From positions 1 to 48,122 of the forward strand of contig PKQR01000002.1 in assembly GCA_017578085.1 (NCBI GenBank): a stretch of DNA of 48,122 nt, given 5' to 3'. This document shows positions 22,885 through 30,062 of this stretch, one piece after another (positions within the stretch are counted from its first letter, which is position 1; each line of letters begins with the position of its first letter). The DNA is from Bacillota bacterium. Its GTDB lineage: Bacteria > Bacillota > Limnochordia > Limnochordales > ZCTH02-B6. A program made the translations under genes and the position numbers. The notes below the pieces were generated by a model that saw only the letters and a program-made list of their open reading frames with translations, had not been told where the DNA came from and ran no database searches.

Positions 22885-22967
22885 CCATAAGGCCATCCGC
22901 AGCCGCCGTCGCCCCTGTCCAGTCACATTCCCGTTTCCGGCTTCTCATCCAATGCAGGAAATTACAA

Positions 22968-22977
22968 CAAACGTTTG
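22968..22977 (+). promoter_or_regulatory. possible operator of the TetR regulator
   Basis: A perfect ten-base palindrome CAAACGTTTG lies in an unusually AT-rich stretch (about 22951-22990) just upstream of the regulator gene. TGAATGAATT next to it resembles a half-site of B. subtilis FadR. TetR regulators commonly bind such sites before their own gene. Confidence 0.35.
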
Positions 22978-23022
22978 AATGAATTGGCTAGAACCTGTAG
23001 CGGAAGGGAGGCGGTGCGCGGC

Positions 23023-23619
23023 ATGGGCAATGCGGCCGTGCGGGAAGGGGAAATCTTGGCCGTCGCCGCGCGGCTGTTCCGGGAAAAGGGTTACCACGCC
23101 ACGTCCATGCAGGATCTGGCCGAGGCCGTCGGCATGAACCGGGGGAGCTTCTACTACTACATCCGCACCAAAGAAGATTTGCTCTATCGCGTGATGCGGG
23201 ACGCCATGTGCGCCTTCATCGACGCCCTCGCGCCGGTGCTGGCGGCGCCACTGGATCCCAGGGACAAGCTGCGCAGGGCAATGGTCACCCATCTTCAGGT
23301 CCTGTCGGCGCGAACGGATGCGGTGGCCGTGCTGCTTCATGAGCTCAAGTCCTTATCCCCCGAGCGCCAGCGGGACATCGTGGCCCTCCGGGACCAGTAC
23401 GAGGGCGGCATCCGCCGCCTTCTGGCGGAAGGGGCGGAGGCGGGGGTGTTCGCGCTGGAGTCGCCGAAACTCGCGGGCTTTGTGGTCCTTGCCGTCATGA
23501 ACTGGCCTTACCACTGGTACCGGGACACGGGGGAAAAGCGGCCCGACGAACTGGCGGAAGCGTTTGCGAATATCCTGCTGCGGGGACTGGAGGCCCGAGG
23601 AAGGGAGGAGCGGGCATGA
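23023..23619 (+). CDS. TetR/AcrR-family transcriptional regulator
   Basis: The 198-residue product has an N-terminal TetR DNA-binding domain: EILAVAARLFREKGYHATSM followed by DLAEAVGMNRGSFYYYIRTKEDLLYRV (about residues 8-55), with the FYYYI.TKEDLL pattern typical of the family. The C-terminal half is a helical ligand and dimer domain. AGGGAGG at 23005-23011 can serve ATG 23023 (11 bases) or GTG 23014 (2 bases); ATG is preferred. The stop overlaps the ATG of an acyl-CoA dehydrogenase, so it probably regulates fatty-acid breakdown in response to an acyl-CoA, like B. subtilis FadR. That role is inferred from context. Confidence 0.88.
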   Translation: MGNAAVREGEILAVAARLFREKGYHATSMQDLAEAVGMNRGSFYYYIRTKEDLLYRVMRDAMCAFIDALAPVLAAPLDPRDKLRRAMVTHLQVLSARTDAVAVLLHELKSLSPERQRDIVALRDQYEGGIRRLLAEGAEAGVFALESPKLAGFVVLAVMNWPYHWYRDTGEKRPDELAEAFANILLRGLEARGREERA

Positions 23620-24770
23620 TGAGGTTGACGGCCGACCAGCGGGCGATCCGGGAGATGGCGCGGGAGTTTGCCAGGAACGAAATCGCCCCCATCGTCAATG
23701 AGTACCAGCGGCGACGGGCCCTGCCGCCTGACATTGTGCGCCGCATGGGACAGCAGGGCCTGATTGGGATCATGTTCCCGCCCGAGTACGGCGGGGCGGG
23801 CGGGGACCTCTTGTCCCAGGCGCTCGCCGTGCAGGAGATTTCCAAAGTAGACGCCGGCATCGGCGTGACGCTTCTCGTGCAGGTGCTCGCCCTTTACCCC
23901 ATCTTGCGCCACGGTACCGAAGAACAGAAACGGCGCTACCTGCCGCCCGGCCTGCGCGGCGAGATCATCGGCGCCATCGGCATGACCGAGCCCGATGCCG
24001 GGTCCGATTTCGCCTCCATCCAAACCCGGGCGGTGCGCGACGGCCGGTCATACGTGATCGACGGCCGCAAGACGTTCATCACCAACGGCCCCGTGGCAGA
24101 TTTCGTGGTGCTGGCTGCCCGGACGCTGCCGGCCGGTGGGCACCGCGGCATTTCTCTCTTCCTCGTCGACAAGGGCACGCCCGGTTTCTCCGTCGCTCGG
24201 AAGCTGGACAAGATGGGCTGGCATACGTCGGAAACCGGGGAGCTTCTTTTTGAGGGCTGCCGCGTGGCCGAGGAGCAGCTCCTGGGGGAAGAGAACCGCG
24301 GCTTTTATTACGTAATGGAGGATTTCAACCTGGAGCGGGTGTTCCTCGCCGCCCAATGCGTCGGGATCGGCGAGGCGGCCTACGAGGCGGCCCGCGACTA
24401 CGCCCTGGCCCGGCGGCAGTTTGGCCGGCCCATCGCGGGTTTCCAGGCGATCCGGCACCAGCTGGTGGAGATGTACGCACAGGTGGAGCAGGCGCGCCTC
24501 TTGCTTTACCAGGCGTGCGCGGCCTGGACCGATGGGGATGCGGTGCTGGCGGCTTCCATGGCCAAGTGGGTGGCGTCCGAGATGGTCAACCGGGTGACGG
24601 CCCAGGCGGTGCAAATCCACGGCGGGTACGGCTACATGACCGATTACCCCGTCGAGCGGTACTACCGGGACGCCCGGGTGTACACAATCGGCGGCGGCAC
24701 GTCGGAGATTCAAAAGGAGATCATGGCGCGGCGGCTGGGGCTTGTGCCCGCGGAAACCCGGCGCGACTGA
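23616..24770 (+). CDS. acyl-CoA dehydrogenase
   Basis: This FAD enzyme introduces a trans-2 double bond into acyl-CoA in fatty-acid or branched-chain degradation. The 384-residue length is standard. Motifs include IGMTEPDAGSDFAS (about 121-134, FAD and substrate loop), FITNGPVADFVVL, RRQFGRPIAGFQA, QIHGGYGYMTDYPVERYYRDA and GGGTSEIQKEI. The position that is the catalytic Glu in short- and medium-chain enzymes (the E of YEGT) is Gly360. A Glu is present at 240 in NLERVFLAA, where isovaleryl-CoA and long-chain enzymes keep their base. ATG 23616 overlaps the TetR stop (ATGA). No other beta-oxidation gene is adjacent, so the substrate is open. Confidence 0.93.
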   Translation: MMRLTADQRAIREMAREFARNEIAPIVNEYQRRRALPPDIVRRMGQQGLIGIMFPPEYGGAGGDLLSQALAVQEISKVDAGIGVTLLVQVLALYPILRHGTEEQKRRYLPPGLRGEIIGAIGMTEPDAGSDFASIQTRAVRDGRSYVIDGRKTFITNGPVADFVVLAARTLPAGGHRGISLFLVDKGTPGFSVARKLDKMGWHTSETGELLFEGCRVAEEQLLGEENRGFYYVMEDFNLERVFLAAQCVGIGEAAYEAARDYALARRQFGRPIAGFQAIRHQLVEMYAQVEQARLLLYQACAAWTDGDAVLAASMAKWVASEMVNRVTAQAVQIHGGYGYMTDYPVERYYRDARVYTIGGGTSEIQKEIMARRLGLVPAETRRD

Positions 24771-24838
24771 GAGCAGGAAGGGAGCCGGATTCGTCGAAGC
24801 ATTACGGCAAAGAACTGCGGGAAGGGGGTGGAGCGCGG

Positions 24839-25183
24839 GTGACGGAATCCTGCGTCTTCTGCCGGATCGAGCGGGGAGAACTGCCCAGCGACCGAGTTTA
24901 TGAAGACGACCGCGTGATCGCATTTCGCGACATCAACCCCCAAGCCCCGGTTCACGTGCTGATCATCCCGAGGAAGCACATCGCATCCCTGGCCGATCTC
25001 ACACCCGGCGATACGGAGCTGGCCGGGCACATGCTGCGGGTGGCGCAGCAGCTGGCCGAGCAGCTGGGCATTAGGGAGACAGGCTATCGCGTCGTGACCA
25101 ACTGCGGCCGTGACGGTGGGCAGGTCGTCTTTCACCTGCATTTCCACCTCGTAGGTGGCAAACCCCTTGGGCGGTTTGCGTGA
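24839..25183 (+). CDS. HIT-family nucleotide hydrolase (HinT-like)
   Basis: HIT proteins hydrolyse nucleoside phosphoramidates and related AMP conjugates. The 114-residue product has CVFCRIERGELPSDRVYEDD at its start, with a CxxC that in many members binds zinc, then INPQAPVHVLIIPRKHI, and the histidine triad HLHFHLVGG near residues 99-107. GTG at 24839 is preceded by a GGAAGGGGG stretch. It lies 68 bases after the acyl-CoA dehydrogenase and 47 bases before rpsU; the HIT-rpsU pairing is common in Bacillota, so it belongs to the conserved backbone rather than the accessory block. Confidence 0.95.
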   Translation: MTESCVFCRIERGELPSDRVYEDDRVIAFRDINPQAPVHVLIIPRKHIASLADLTPGDTELAGHMLRVAQQLAEQLGIRETGYRVVTNCGRDGGQVVFHLHFHLVGGKPLGRFA

Positions 25184-25230
25184 GAGCCCGCGGTGCACAT
25201 CTTGCGCCAGAGAGGGGGTAGCCCGGAGTC

Positions 25231-25404
25231 ATGGCCGAAGTACGGGTCGGCCCGAACGAGAGCCTGGACAAAGCCCTGCGCCGGTTCAAGAAGATGACCC
25301 GCCAGGAAGGCATCCAGTCGGAGCTGCGCAAGCGGGAACACTACGACAAGCCCAGCGTCAGGCGGAAGAAAAAAGCGGCCGCGGCGCGCAAGCGCCGGAA
25401 GTGA
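25231..25404 (+). CDS. rpsU: 30S ribosomal protein S21
   Basis: S21 binds the platform of the small subunit and helps initiation. The 57-residue product begins MAEVRVGPNESLDKALRRFK, the conserved S21 start, and ends in a strongly basic Lys/Arg tail. ATG at 25231 is preceded by a weak CCGGAG site. A clear terminator begins 27 bases after the stop, so rpsU ends a transcript. In B. subtilis yqeY follows; it is absent here and nfeD comes next. Confidence 0.97.
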   Translation: MAEVRVGPNESLDKALRRFKKMTRQEGIQSELRKREHYDKPSVRRKKKAAAARKRRK

Positions 25405-25430
25405 GCCAAGAGCCGGGTACGGAAGGCGGA

Positions 25431-25457
25431 GGGAGGCCGGATTGGGCCTCCCTTTTT
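25431..25457 (+). terminator. rho-independent terminator after rpsU
   Basis: GGGAGGCC (25431-25438) pairs perfectly with GGCCTCCC (25445-25452) around a six-base loop and is followed by TTTTT (25453-25457). Confidence 0.9.
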
Positions 25458-25484
25458 GTCGGGACCGCAAACGGGGGAGTCGTT

Positions 25485-26789
25485 GTGGGCAGGTACCGTT
25501 GGCTGGGGCTGATCCTCGTGCTGCTCGCGGTTTTCGGCGGCGCCTTGGGGGCGCTGTCCCGGGTAACGCCGCGGGTCATCGTCATCCCCATTGTCGGCAC
25601 CATCGACGAGGGGCTCGCCGCCTTCGTGGAGCGATCCGTGGAGCAGGCGCGGCGCGACGGCGCCGACGCGATCCTTATCGAGATCAACACCTTCGGCGGC
25701 CGTGTGGACTCGGCCACCAGCATCCGCGACGCGCTGCTCAGGGCCGGCCGGCCGGTAATGGCCTTTGTGCGCGAGCGGGCGTGGTCGGCCGGGGCGCTCA
25801 TCACCTTGGCGGCGGAAAAGATCGCCATGGCGCCCGGAGCCAGCATCGGGGCCGCCGAACCGCAGCCGGCGGAGGAAAAGACCATCTCGGCCTTGCGGGC
25901 CGAGTTTGAAGCTACCGCGGAGCGCCACGGGCGCGACCCGCGGGTAGCGGCCGCGATGGTGGACAAACGAATCGTCATTGAGGGCCTGACGGGGGAAGGG
26001 GAAATCCTGACCCTTACGGCGGCCAAGGCGGTCGAAATCGGATTTGTCGACCTGTTGGCCGCGAGCCGCGAGGAAGTGCTGGCGGCGTTCGGCTTCCCCG
26101 GTGCGGTCGTCGAGGAGCTCGCGCCCAACTGGGCCGAGCGGGTGGCGCGGTTTCTCACGGACCCGACCATCAGTTCCCTGCTCTTGACCCTGGGGATGCT
26201 GGGTTTACTGGCGGAGGTCACGAGCCCAGGGTGGGGTGGCCCGGGCACTGCGGGCCTGATTTGCCTGGCGCTGTTTTTCGGGGCGCGCCTGATCACGGGT
26301 CTCGCGGGCCTGGAGGTGGTGCTGCTCTTTATCCTGGGTCTCGTCCTGCTCCTCTTGGAAGTCCTGGTCATCCCAGGTTTCGGCATAGCGGGGATTGGGG
26401 GCCTGGTGGCCATCTTCGCGAGCTTATACCTGTCGTTTCCCGATGCGTCGTCGGCGTTCACCGCCATTGGGCTCTCGACCCTCGCGACCGTCGTGCTCGG
26501 CATCGCGCTGCTGCGCCGGGTGCCCAAGACGGGCATCTGGCGGCGGATCGCGTTGGAAACCAGGCTGGAGGACGTAGGCGTTCCAGGGGATGATCCCAAT
26601 AACCCGGCGGTCAAAGTCGGCGCCTACGGCCGGGCGCTGACCCCCCTGCGGCCGGTTGGGACCGTCGAGATCGAAGGCGTGCGCATTGACGCCACATCGG
26701 ATGGCGAGTTCATCCCGGCCGGCGCCTTGGTGCAGGTGGTGCGGGTGCTCGGCGGCCGGGTGACGGTTAGGGAATGCCGGGACCAATGA
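25485..26789 (+). CDS. NfeD-family membrane serine protease (ClpP-class)
   Basis: The 434-residue product has an N-terminal membrane helix (about 6-24), a ClpP-like protease domain (about 30-215) with EINTFGGRVDSA and the catalytic Ser101 in WSAGALITLAAEKIAM, then several membrane helices (about 225-345), and a C-terminal OB-like NfeD domain (about 370-430, VGAYGRALTPLRPVGTVEI). In archaeal homologues the enzyme uses a Ser-Lys pair; the lysine cannot be placed with certainty here. GTG at 25485 has GGGGGAG about seven bases upstream. It is followed by floA after 40 bases, the typical nfeD-floA pair (yqeZ-yqfA in B. subtilis) of flotillin-like membrane platforms. It starts 27 bases after the rpsU terminator; no promoter was identified. 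Confidence 0.92.
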   Translation: MGRYRWLGLILVLLAVFGGALGALSRVTPRVIVIPIVGTIDEGLAAFVERSVEQARRDGADAILIEINTFGGRVDSATSIRDALLRAGRPVMAFVRERAWSAGALITLAAEKIAMAPGASIGAAEPQPAEEKTISALRAEFEATAERHGRDPRVAAAMVDKRIVIEGLTGEGEILTLTAAKAVEIGFVDLLAASREEVLAAFGFPGAVVEELAPNWAERVARFLTDPTISSLLLTLGMLGLLAEVTSPGWGGPGTAGLICLALFFGARLITGLAGLEVVLLFILGLVLLLLEVLVIPGFGIAGIGGLVAIFASLYLSFPDASSAFTAIGLSTLATVVLGIALLRRVPKTGIWRRIALETRLEDVGVPGDDPNNPAVKVGAYGRALTPLRPVGTVEIEGVRIDATSDGEFIPAGALVQVVRVLGGRVTVRECRDQ

Positions 26790-26829
26790 GAGCGCCCAGG
26801 TACCGCTGAGGGCCAAGGAGGCTAAAGGG

Positions 26830-27843
26830 ATGGAACTGGCGACGTTTACGGGCTTGTTGACGTTTGTGCTAGCGGTTATCCTTGTGATCCTCTTCTTCAA
26901 CTTCATCCCGGTGGGGCTCTGGATTTCCGCCTGGGCATCCGGAGTGCACGTCGGAATCCTGCAGCTCATCGGCATGCGCCTGCGCCGGGTGCCGCCGGCC
27001 AAGATCGTCCTGCCCCTGATCAAGGCGGTCAAGGCCGGGCTGGACGTGGCCATCGACAAGCTGGAAGCCCACTACCTGGCCGGCGGCAATGTGGACCGGG
27101 TCGTGGACGCCTTGATCGCCGCCCACCGGGCCCAGATCGATCTCTCCTTTGAGCGGGCCGCCGCCATCGACTTGGCCGGGCGGAATGTGCTCGAGGCGGT
27201 GCAGGTCAGCGTCAACCCGCGCGTGATCGAAACGCCCGTCATCTCGGCGGTGGCCAAAAACGGTATCGAGCTGAAGGTGAAGGCGCGCGTCACGGTGCGG
27301 GCCAACATCCAGCGGCTCGTCGGCGGCGCCGGCGAGGAAACCATCGTCGCCCGCGTCGGCGAGGGCATCGTGACCACCGTCGGCTCCTCCTTGAGCCACG
27401 AGGAGGTGCTCGAGAACCCGGACCGCATCTCCAAGACGGTGCTGGCCAAAGGCCTGGACGCCGGCACGGCCTACGAAATCCTGTCCATCGACATCGCCGA
27501 CGTGGACGTAGGTAGGAACATCGGGGCGCAGCTGCAGATGGACCAGGCGGAGGCGGACAAGAACATTGCCCAGGCCAAAGCCGCCGAGCGCCGCTTCGCG
27601 GCGCTCGCCCGGGAGCAGGAGATGCGGGCCATGGTGGAAGAGATGCGGGCCCGGGTTGTGGAAGCCGAGGCCGAGGTGCCCAAAGCCCTGGCTCAAGCTT
27701 TGCGGGAAGGCCGCCTGGGCGTGCTGGACTACTACGTCCTGCGCAACCTGATCGCCGACACCGAGATGCGGCAGGCCATCAGCCGCGGCGGGGAGCCGCC
27801 GGAGCCGCGGCAGGGCGGGGAGCCGCCCAAGCGCAGCGAATGA
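26830..27843 (+). CDS. floA: flotillin-like protein FloA
   Basis: FloA is a bacterial flotillin that organises membrane microdomains and influences membrane fluidity, signalling and secretion. The 337-residue product has a short N-terminal membrane-inserting region (about 8-30), an SPFH domain with YLAGGNVDRVVDALIAAHRA, ELKVKARVTVRANI and GIVTTVGSS, and a helical C-terminal part with Ala/Glu repeats (about 230-300) for oligomerisation. The tail is Pro/Gly-rich and charged. The ATG follows CCAAGGAGG by about ten bases. Length and order after nfeD match B. subtilis yqfA. Confidence 0.96.
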   Translation: MELATFTGLLTFVLAVILVILFFNFIPVGLWISAWASGVHVGILQLIGMRLRRVPPAKIVLPLIKAVKAGLDVAIDKLEAHYLAGGNVDRVVDALIAAHRAQIDLSFERAAAIDLAGRNVLEAVQVSVNPRVIETPVISAVAKNGIELKVKARVTVRANIQRLVGGAGEETIVARVGEGIVTTVGSSLSHEEVLENPDRISKTVLAKGLDAGTAYEILSIDIADVDVGRNIGAQLQMDQAEADKNIAQAKAAERRFAALAREQEMRAMVEEMRARVVEAEAEVPKALAQALREGRLGVLDYYVLRNLIADTEMRQAISRGGEPPEPRQGGEPPKRSE

Positions 27844-27887
27844 CGGAACGACGGAATGGGAGGGCCCGGGACGGGAGGTGACGGACT

Positions 27888-28487
27888 GTGGGACTTGACG
27901 AGCTGTTTAGCCTGCTGTTTTTCCTCTACGTCCTGGGGTCCGTTTTGAGCGGCCTGCTGCGGCGGTCGGCGGGTCCTGGTGCCCCCAACGGGACCGAGGA
28001 GGATCCCGAACTCGTTCTCGACATGGAGGAGCTGGAACGGCGGCTCCGGCGGGCAAGGGAGGAGCGGCTCGGGCGGCCGCAGCCGCCGGCCTCCTCCTGG
28101 GATGGACCGGTGGGGCCCGCATCCCCGTTGGAGGGACCGATGGGGCCGGGGTCCCCGTTAGAGGCACCGGTGGCGCCAGCAGCCCGGACGGTGCGGCCGA
28201 CGGCGGCGCGCGCCGTGCAGCCCGCCAAGCCGACGGTCCGGCCGTCGACCATGGCGCCCAGCGTCCGGGGCGTGCCGTTTGATGACGATTTGGGCGGAGA
28301 TTGGGGTGTGCCGGCGGCACCGGCGCCTCGGCCGGCCGCCCGGCGGCGGCGGCCTGCGGCGGGCCTGCCGCCTGCCGTCGCGGCGTTCGTCCGCAAGGGC
28401 CAGCCGTGGCTGGCGGCAGTGGTGATGAGAGAAATCCTGGACCCGCCGCGCGCCTTGCGTCCTTACAGGGTGTGGCCGCGGGTCTAG
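27888..28487 (+). CDS. hypothetical protein with one membrane helix and a Pro-rich region
   Basis: I do not recognise this 199-residue protein. It has a hydrophobic N-terminal helix (about 5-24, LFSLLFFLYVLGSVLSGLL), an acidic, Arg-rich coiled segment (about 36-62), a long low-complexity Pro/Gly/Ala stretch with repeated GP.GP/SPLE.P units (about 65-115), and a C-terminal segment PAVAAFVRKGQPWLAAVVMR then EILDPPRALRPYR. The last motif looks conserved rather than random and may be a short functional tail. GTG at 27888 has GGGAGGTGA nine bases upstream. It lies between floA and yqfC, where B. subtilis has the unrelated-looking yqfB. Membrane-linked partner of FloA/NfeD is one guess; there is no direct evidence. 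Confidence 0.7.
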   Translation: MGLDELFSLLFFLYVLGSVLSGLLRRSAGPGAPNGTEEDPELVLDMEELERRLRRAREERLGRPQPPASSWDGPVGPASPLEGPMGPGSPLEAPVAPAARTVRPTAARAVQPAKPTVRPSTMAPSVRGVPFDDDLGGDWGVPAAPAPRPAARRRRPAAGLPPAVAAFVRKGQPWLAAVVMREILDPPRALRPYRVWPRV

Positions 28488-28502
28488 CGGCGCCGGGTTC
28501 TG

Positions 28503-28510
28503 CATACGGT
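28503..28510 (+). promoter_or_regulatory. possible sigma-E -10 before yqfC
   Basis: CATACGGT matches seven of eight positions of the sigma-E -10 pattern and lies 19 bases before the yqfC GTG, which is close. No ATAT -35 is seen 13-15 bases upstream. yqfCD is sigma-E-controlled in B. subtilis, so the match is suggestive only. Confidence 0.3.
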
Positions 28511-28528
28511 GTCGCAGGAGGGACGACC

Positions 28529-28807
28529 GTGGAACCCAAGCGCGGCACCGTGGTGGAGCGTCTCGTCAGCGCCCTGGACTTGCCACAAGATATCGTCTTC
28601 GGTCTGCCCAAAACGACGCTCATCGGCGATGTGCAGGTGCTGGTGGAAAACCACCGTGGGCTTATCAAATACAGCCCCCGGGAGATCCGGATCCGCACCG
28701 CCCGCGGGGAGCTGGTGGTGGCCGGCTCCCGCCTGCGCATCGGCAGCATCCTTCCCCAGGAACTGGTCGTGGACGGGCGCATCCTGCAGGTAGAGCTGCG
28801 CCGCTAG
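28529..28807 (+). CDS. yqfC: sporulation protein YqfC (YabP/YqfC family)
   Basis: YqfC is a small mother-cell sporulation protein of the YabP/YqfC family, acting with YqfD. The 92-residue product has the family pattern: a Leu-rich start (VSALDLPQDIVFGLPKTTLI), then VLVENHRGLIKYSPREIRIR and the beta strands GELVVAGSRLRIG with a final ELVVDGRILQVEL. GTG at 28529 has AGGAGGG about seven bases upstream. yqfD starts 11 bases after its stop, as in other spore formers. Confidence 0.9.
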   Translation: MEPKRGTVVERLVSALDLPQDIVFGLPKTTLIGDVQVLVENHRGLIKYSPREIRIRTARGELVVAGSRLRIGSILPQELVVDGRILQVELRR

Positions 28808-28818
28808 GAGGCCCGTCC

Positions 28819-30036
28819 TTGCTGCGCGCCTTGTCGTCGCTATTCAGGGGATATGTTATAATCAGAGCGCGAGGCGGGCCGCTGGAAACCTTCATTAACC
28901 GCGCCGTCGCCCAAGGAATCGCCTTGTGGCAACTGGAGCGGGCGGGGCCCCAGCTGCTCGTGGCCCGGGTGGCGGCGGGCGACTTCTTGCGGCTGGCGCG
29001 GACAGCCCGGCGCCTCGGCGTGGACGTGGCCATCCTGCACAAGGCCGGGCTGCCGTTTCTGTTCATTCGCGCCGGCCGCCGGCACGCCTTCGTCGCCGGC
29101 GGGTTCCTGTTCGCGGCGCTCTTGTACGTGCTGGGCCAGTTCGTCTGGTTTGTGCGGGTGGACGGGGCGGACGCGGTGCCGCACGGGGAAATCCTGGCCG
29201 CGGCCGCACATGCCGGTTTAAGGCCTGGGGTGCGGCGGGACGAGGTGCAGCGGGACGTCGTCGAGCGGCGCTTGTACCTCGCCATCCCGCGCCTGGCCTG
29301 GGCCTCGGTGGAGGTGCGCGGGGCCGTGGCGACCGTGCGCGTCGCGGAGCGGGCCGTCCTGGATGCAGACCTGCACCAGCCCGGCCACATCGTGGCGGCG
29401 CGGGACGGCGTGGTGGAGCGGGTAGCGGCCATCCGGGGCCAAGCGCTGGTCGCTCCCGGCGAAACCGTACGGGCCGGCCAGCCGCTCATCAGCGGCATGC
29501 TCGCCCCTGGCAGCGCCGACTACCTGGAACGGATCGGGCAAGGTCAATTGCCCTACGTTCGGGCGGAAGGCGTCGTGCGGGGCAGGACGTGGTACCGGGG
29601 CCTGGGGGAAGCGCCCCTCGTGCTCGTTTACGAAGAAGATACCGGGCGGGTACACCGCTACCTGAGCATCAAGATTGGGGAGCGGGAGTGGCGGATCGGT
29701 CGCCCGGAGGCGCCGTTCGCCTTGGTGCGCTGGGAGCAGCGAACGGCGGCGCCCCGTTGGCTGCCCGGCGTTTCGGCCACGTGGCACGTGGGGCATGAGA
29801 TCCGGCGTCTTGAGCAGCCGCAGGATGCTGGCACCGCGCGTGCGGCCGCCGTGGCCACGGCGCGGGAGCACGCCCTGGGCCAGCTGCCCGCGGGCGTAGA
29901 CGTGCTGGACGAGCAGGTTTCAGTGTGGGAAGATCCGGCCGCCGGCGTCGTGCGTGCGGCGGTAACGGTGGAAGTGCTGCAGGATCTGGGACGGTTTGCC
30001 CCCGTCGGCGAGCCGGTCGCGGCCGGTGCACGCTGA
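28819..30036 (+). CDS. yqfD: sporulation protein YqfD
   Basis: YqfD is a membrane protein required for normal sporulation and widely conserved among spore formers. The 405-residue product has an N-terminal domain with TFINRAVAQGIALWQLERAG (matching the family 'E.fiN.......giw..r'), a membrane helix about 91-113, and a large extracellular-side domain with VRRDEVQRDVVERRL, an L.WASVEVRG stretch and ERAVLDADLHQPGHIVAARDG (about 185-215), which are family features. Start TTG 28819 is supported by TAGGAGG about nine bases upstream and by the family N-terminus. A TATAAT at 28857-28862 inside the gene is considered chance. Confidence 0.92.
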   Translation: MLRALSSLFRGYVIIRARGGPLETFINRAVAQGIALWQLERAGPQLLVARVAAGDFLRLARTARRLGVDVAILHKAGLPFLFIRAGRRHAFVAGGFLFAALLYVLGQFVWFVRVDGADAVPHGEILAAAAHAGLRPGVRRDEVQRDVVERRLYLAIPRLAWASVEVRGAVATVRVAERAVLDADLHQPGHIVAARDGVVERVAAIRGQALVAPGETVRAGQPLISGMLAPGSADYLERIGQGQLPYVRAEGVVRGRTWYRGLGEAPLVLVYEEDTGRVHRYLSIKIGEREWRIGRPEAPFALVRWEQRTAAPRWLPGVSATWHVGHEIRRLEQPQDAGTARAAAVATAREHALGQLPAGVDVLDEQVSVWEDPAAGVVRAAVTVEVLQDLGRFAPVGEPVAAGAR

Positions 30037-30062
30037 TTGATCGAGGAGGGGTACCCGCGAGT

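Noticed and set aside
18417..24770. Mobile island or prophage
   Set aside because: No integrase, transposase, tRNA target, direct repeats or phage structural genes are visible at the borders.
28857..28862. TATAAT promoter inside yqfD
   Set aside because: It lies 38 bases inside the coding region, with no good -35 at 16-18 bases (TTGTCG is 20 away) and no gene start just downstream.
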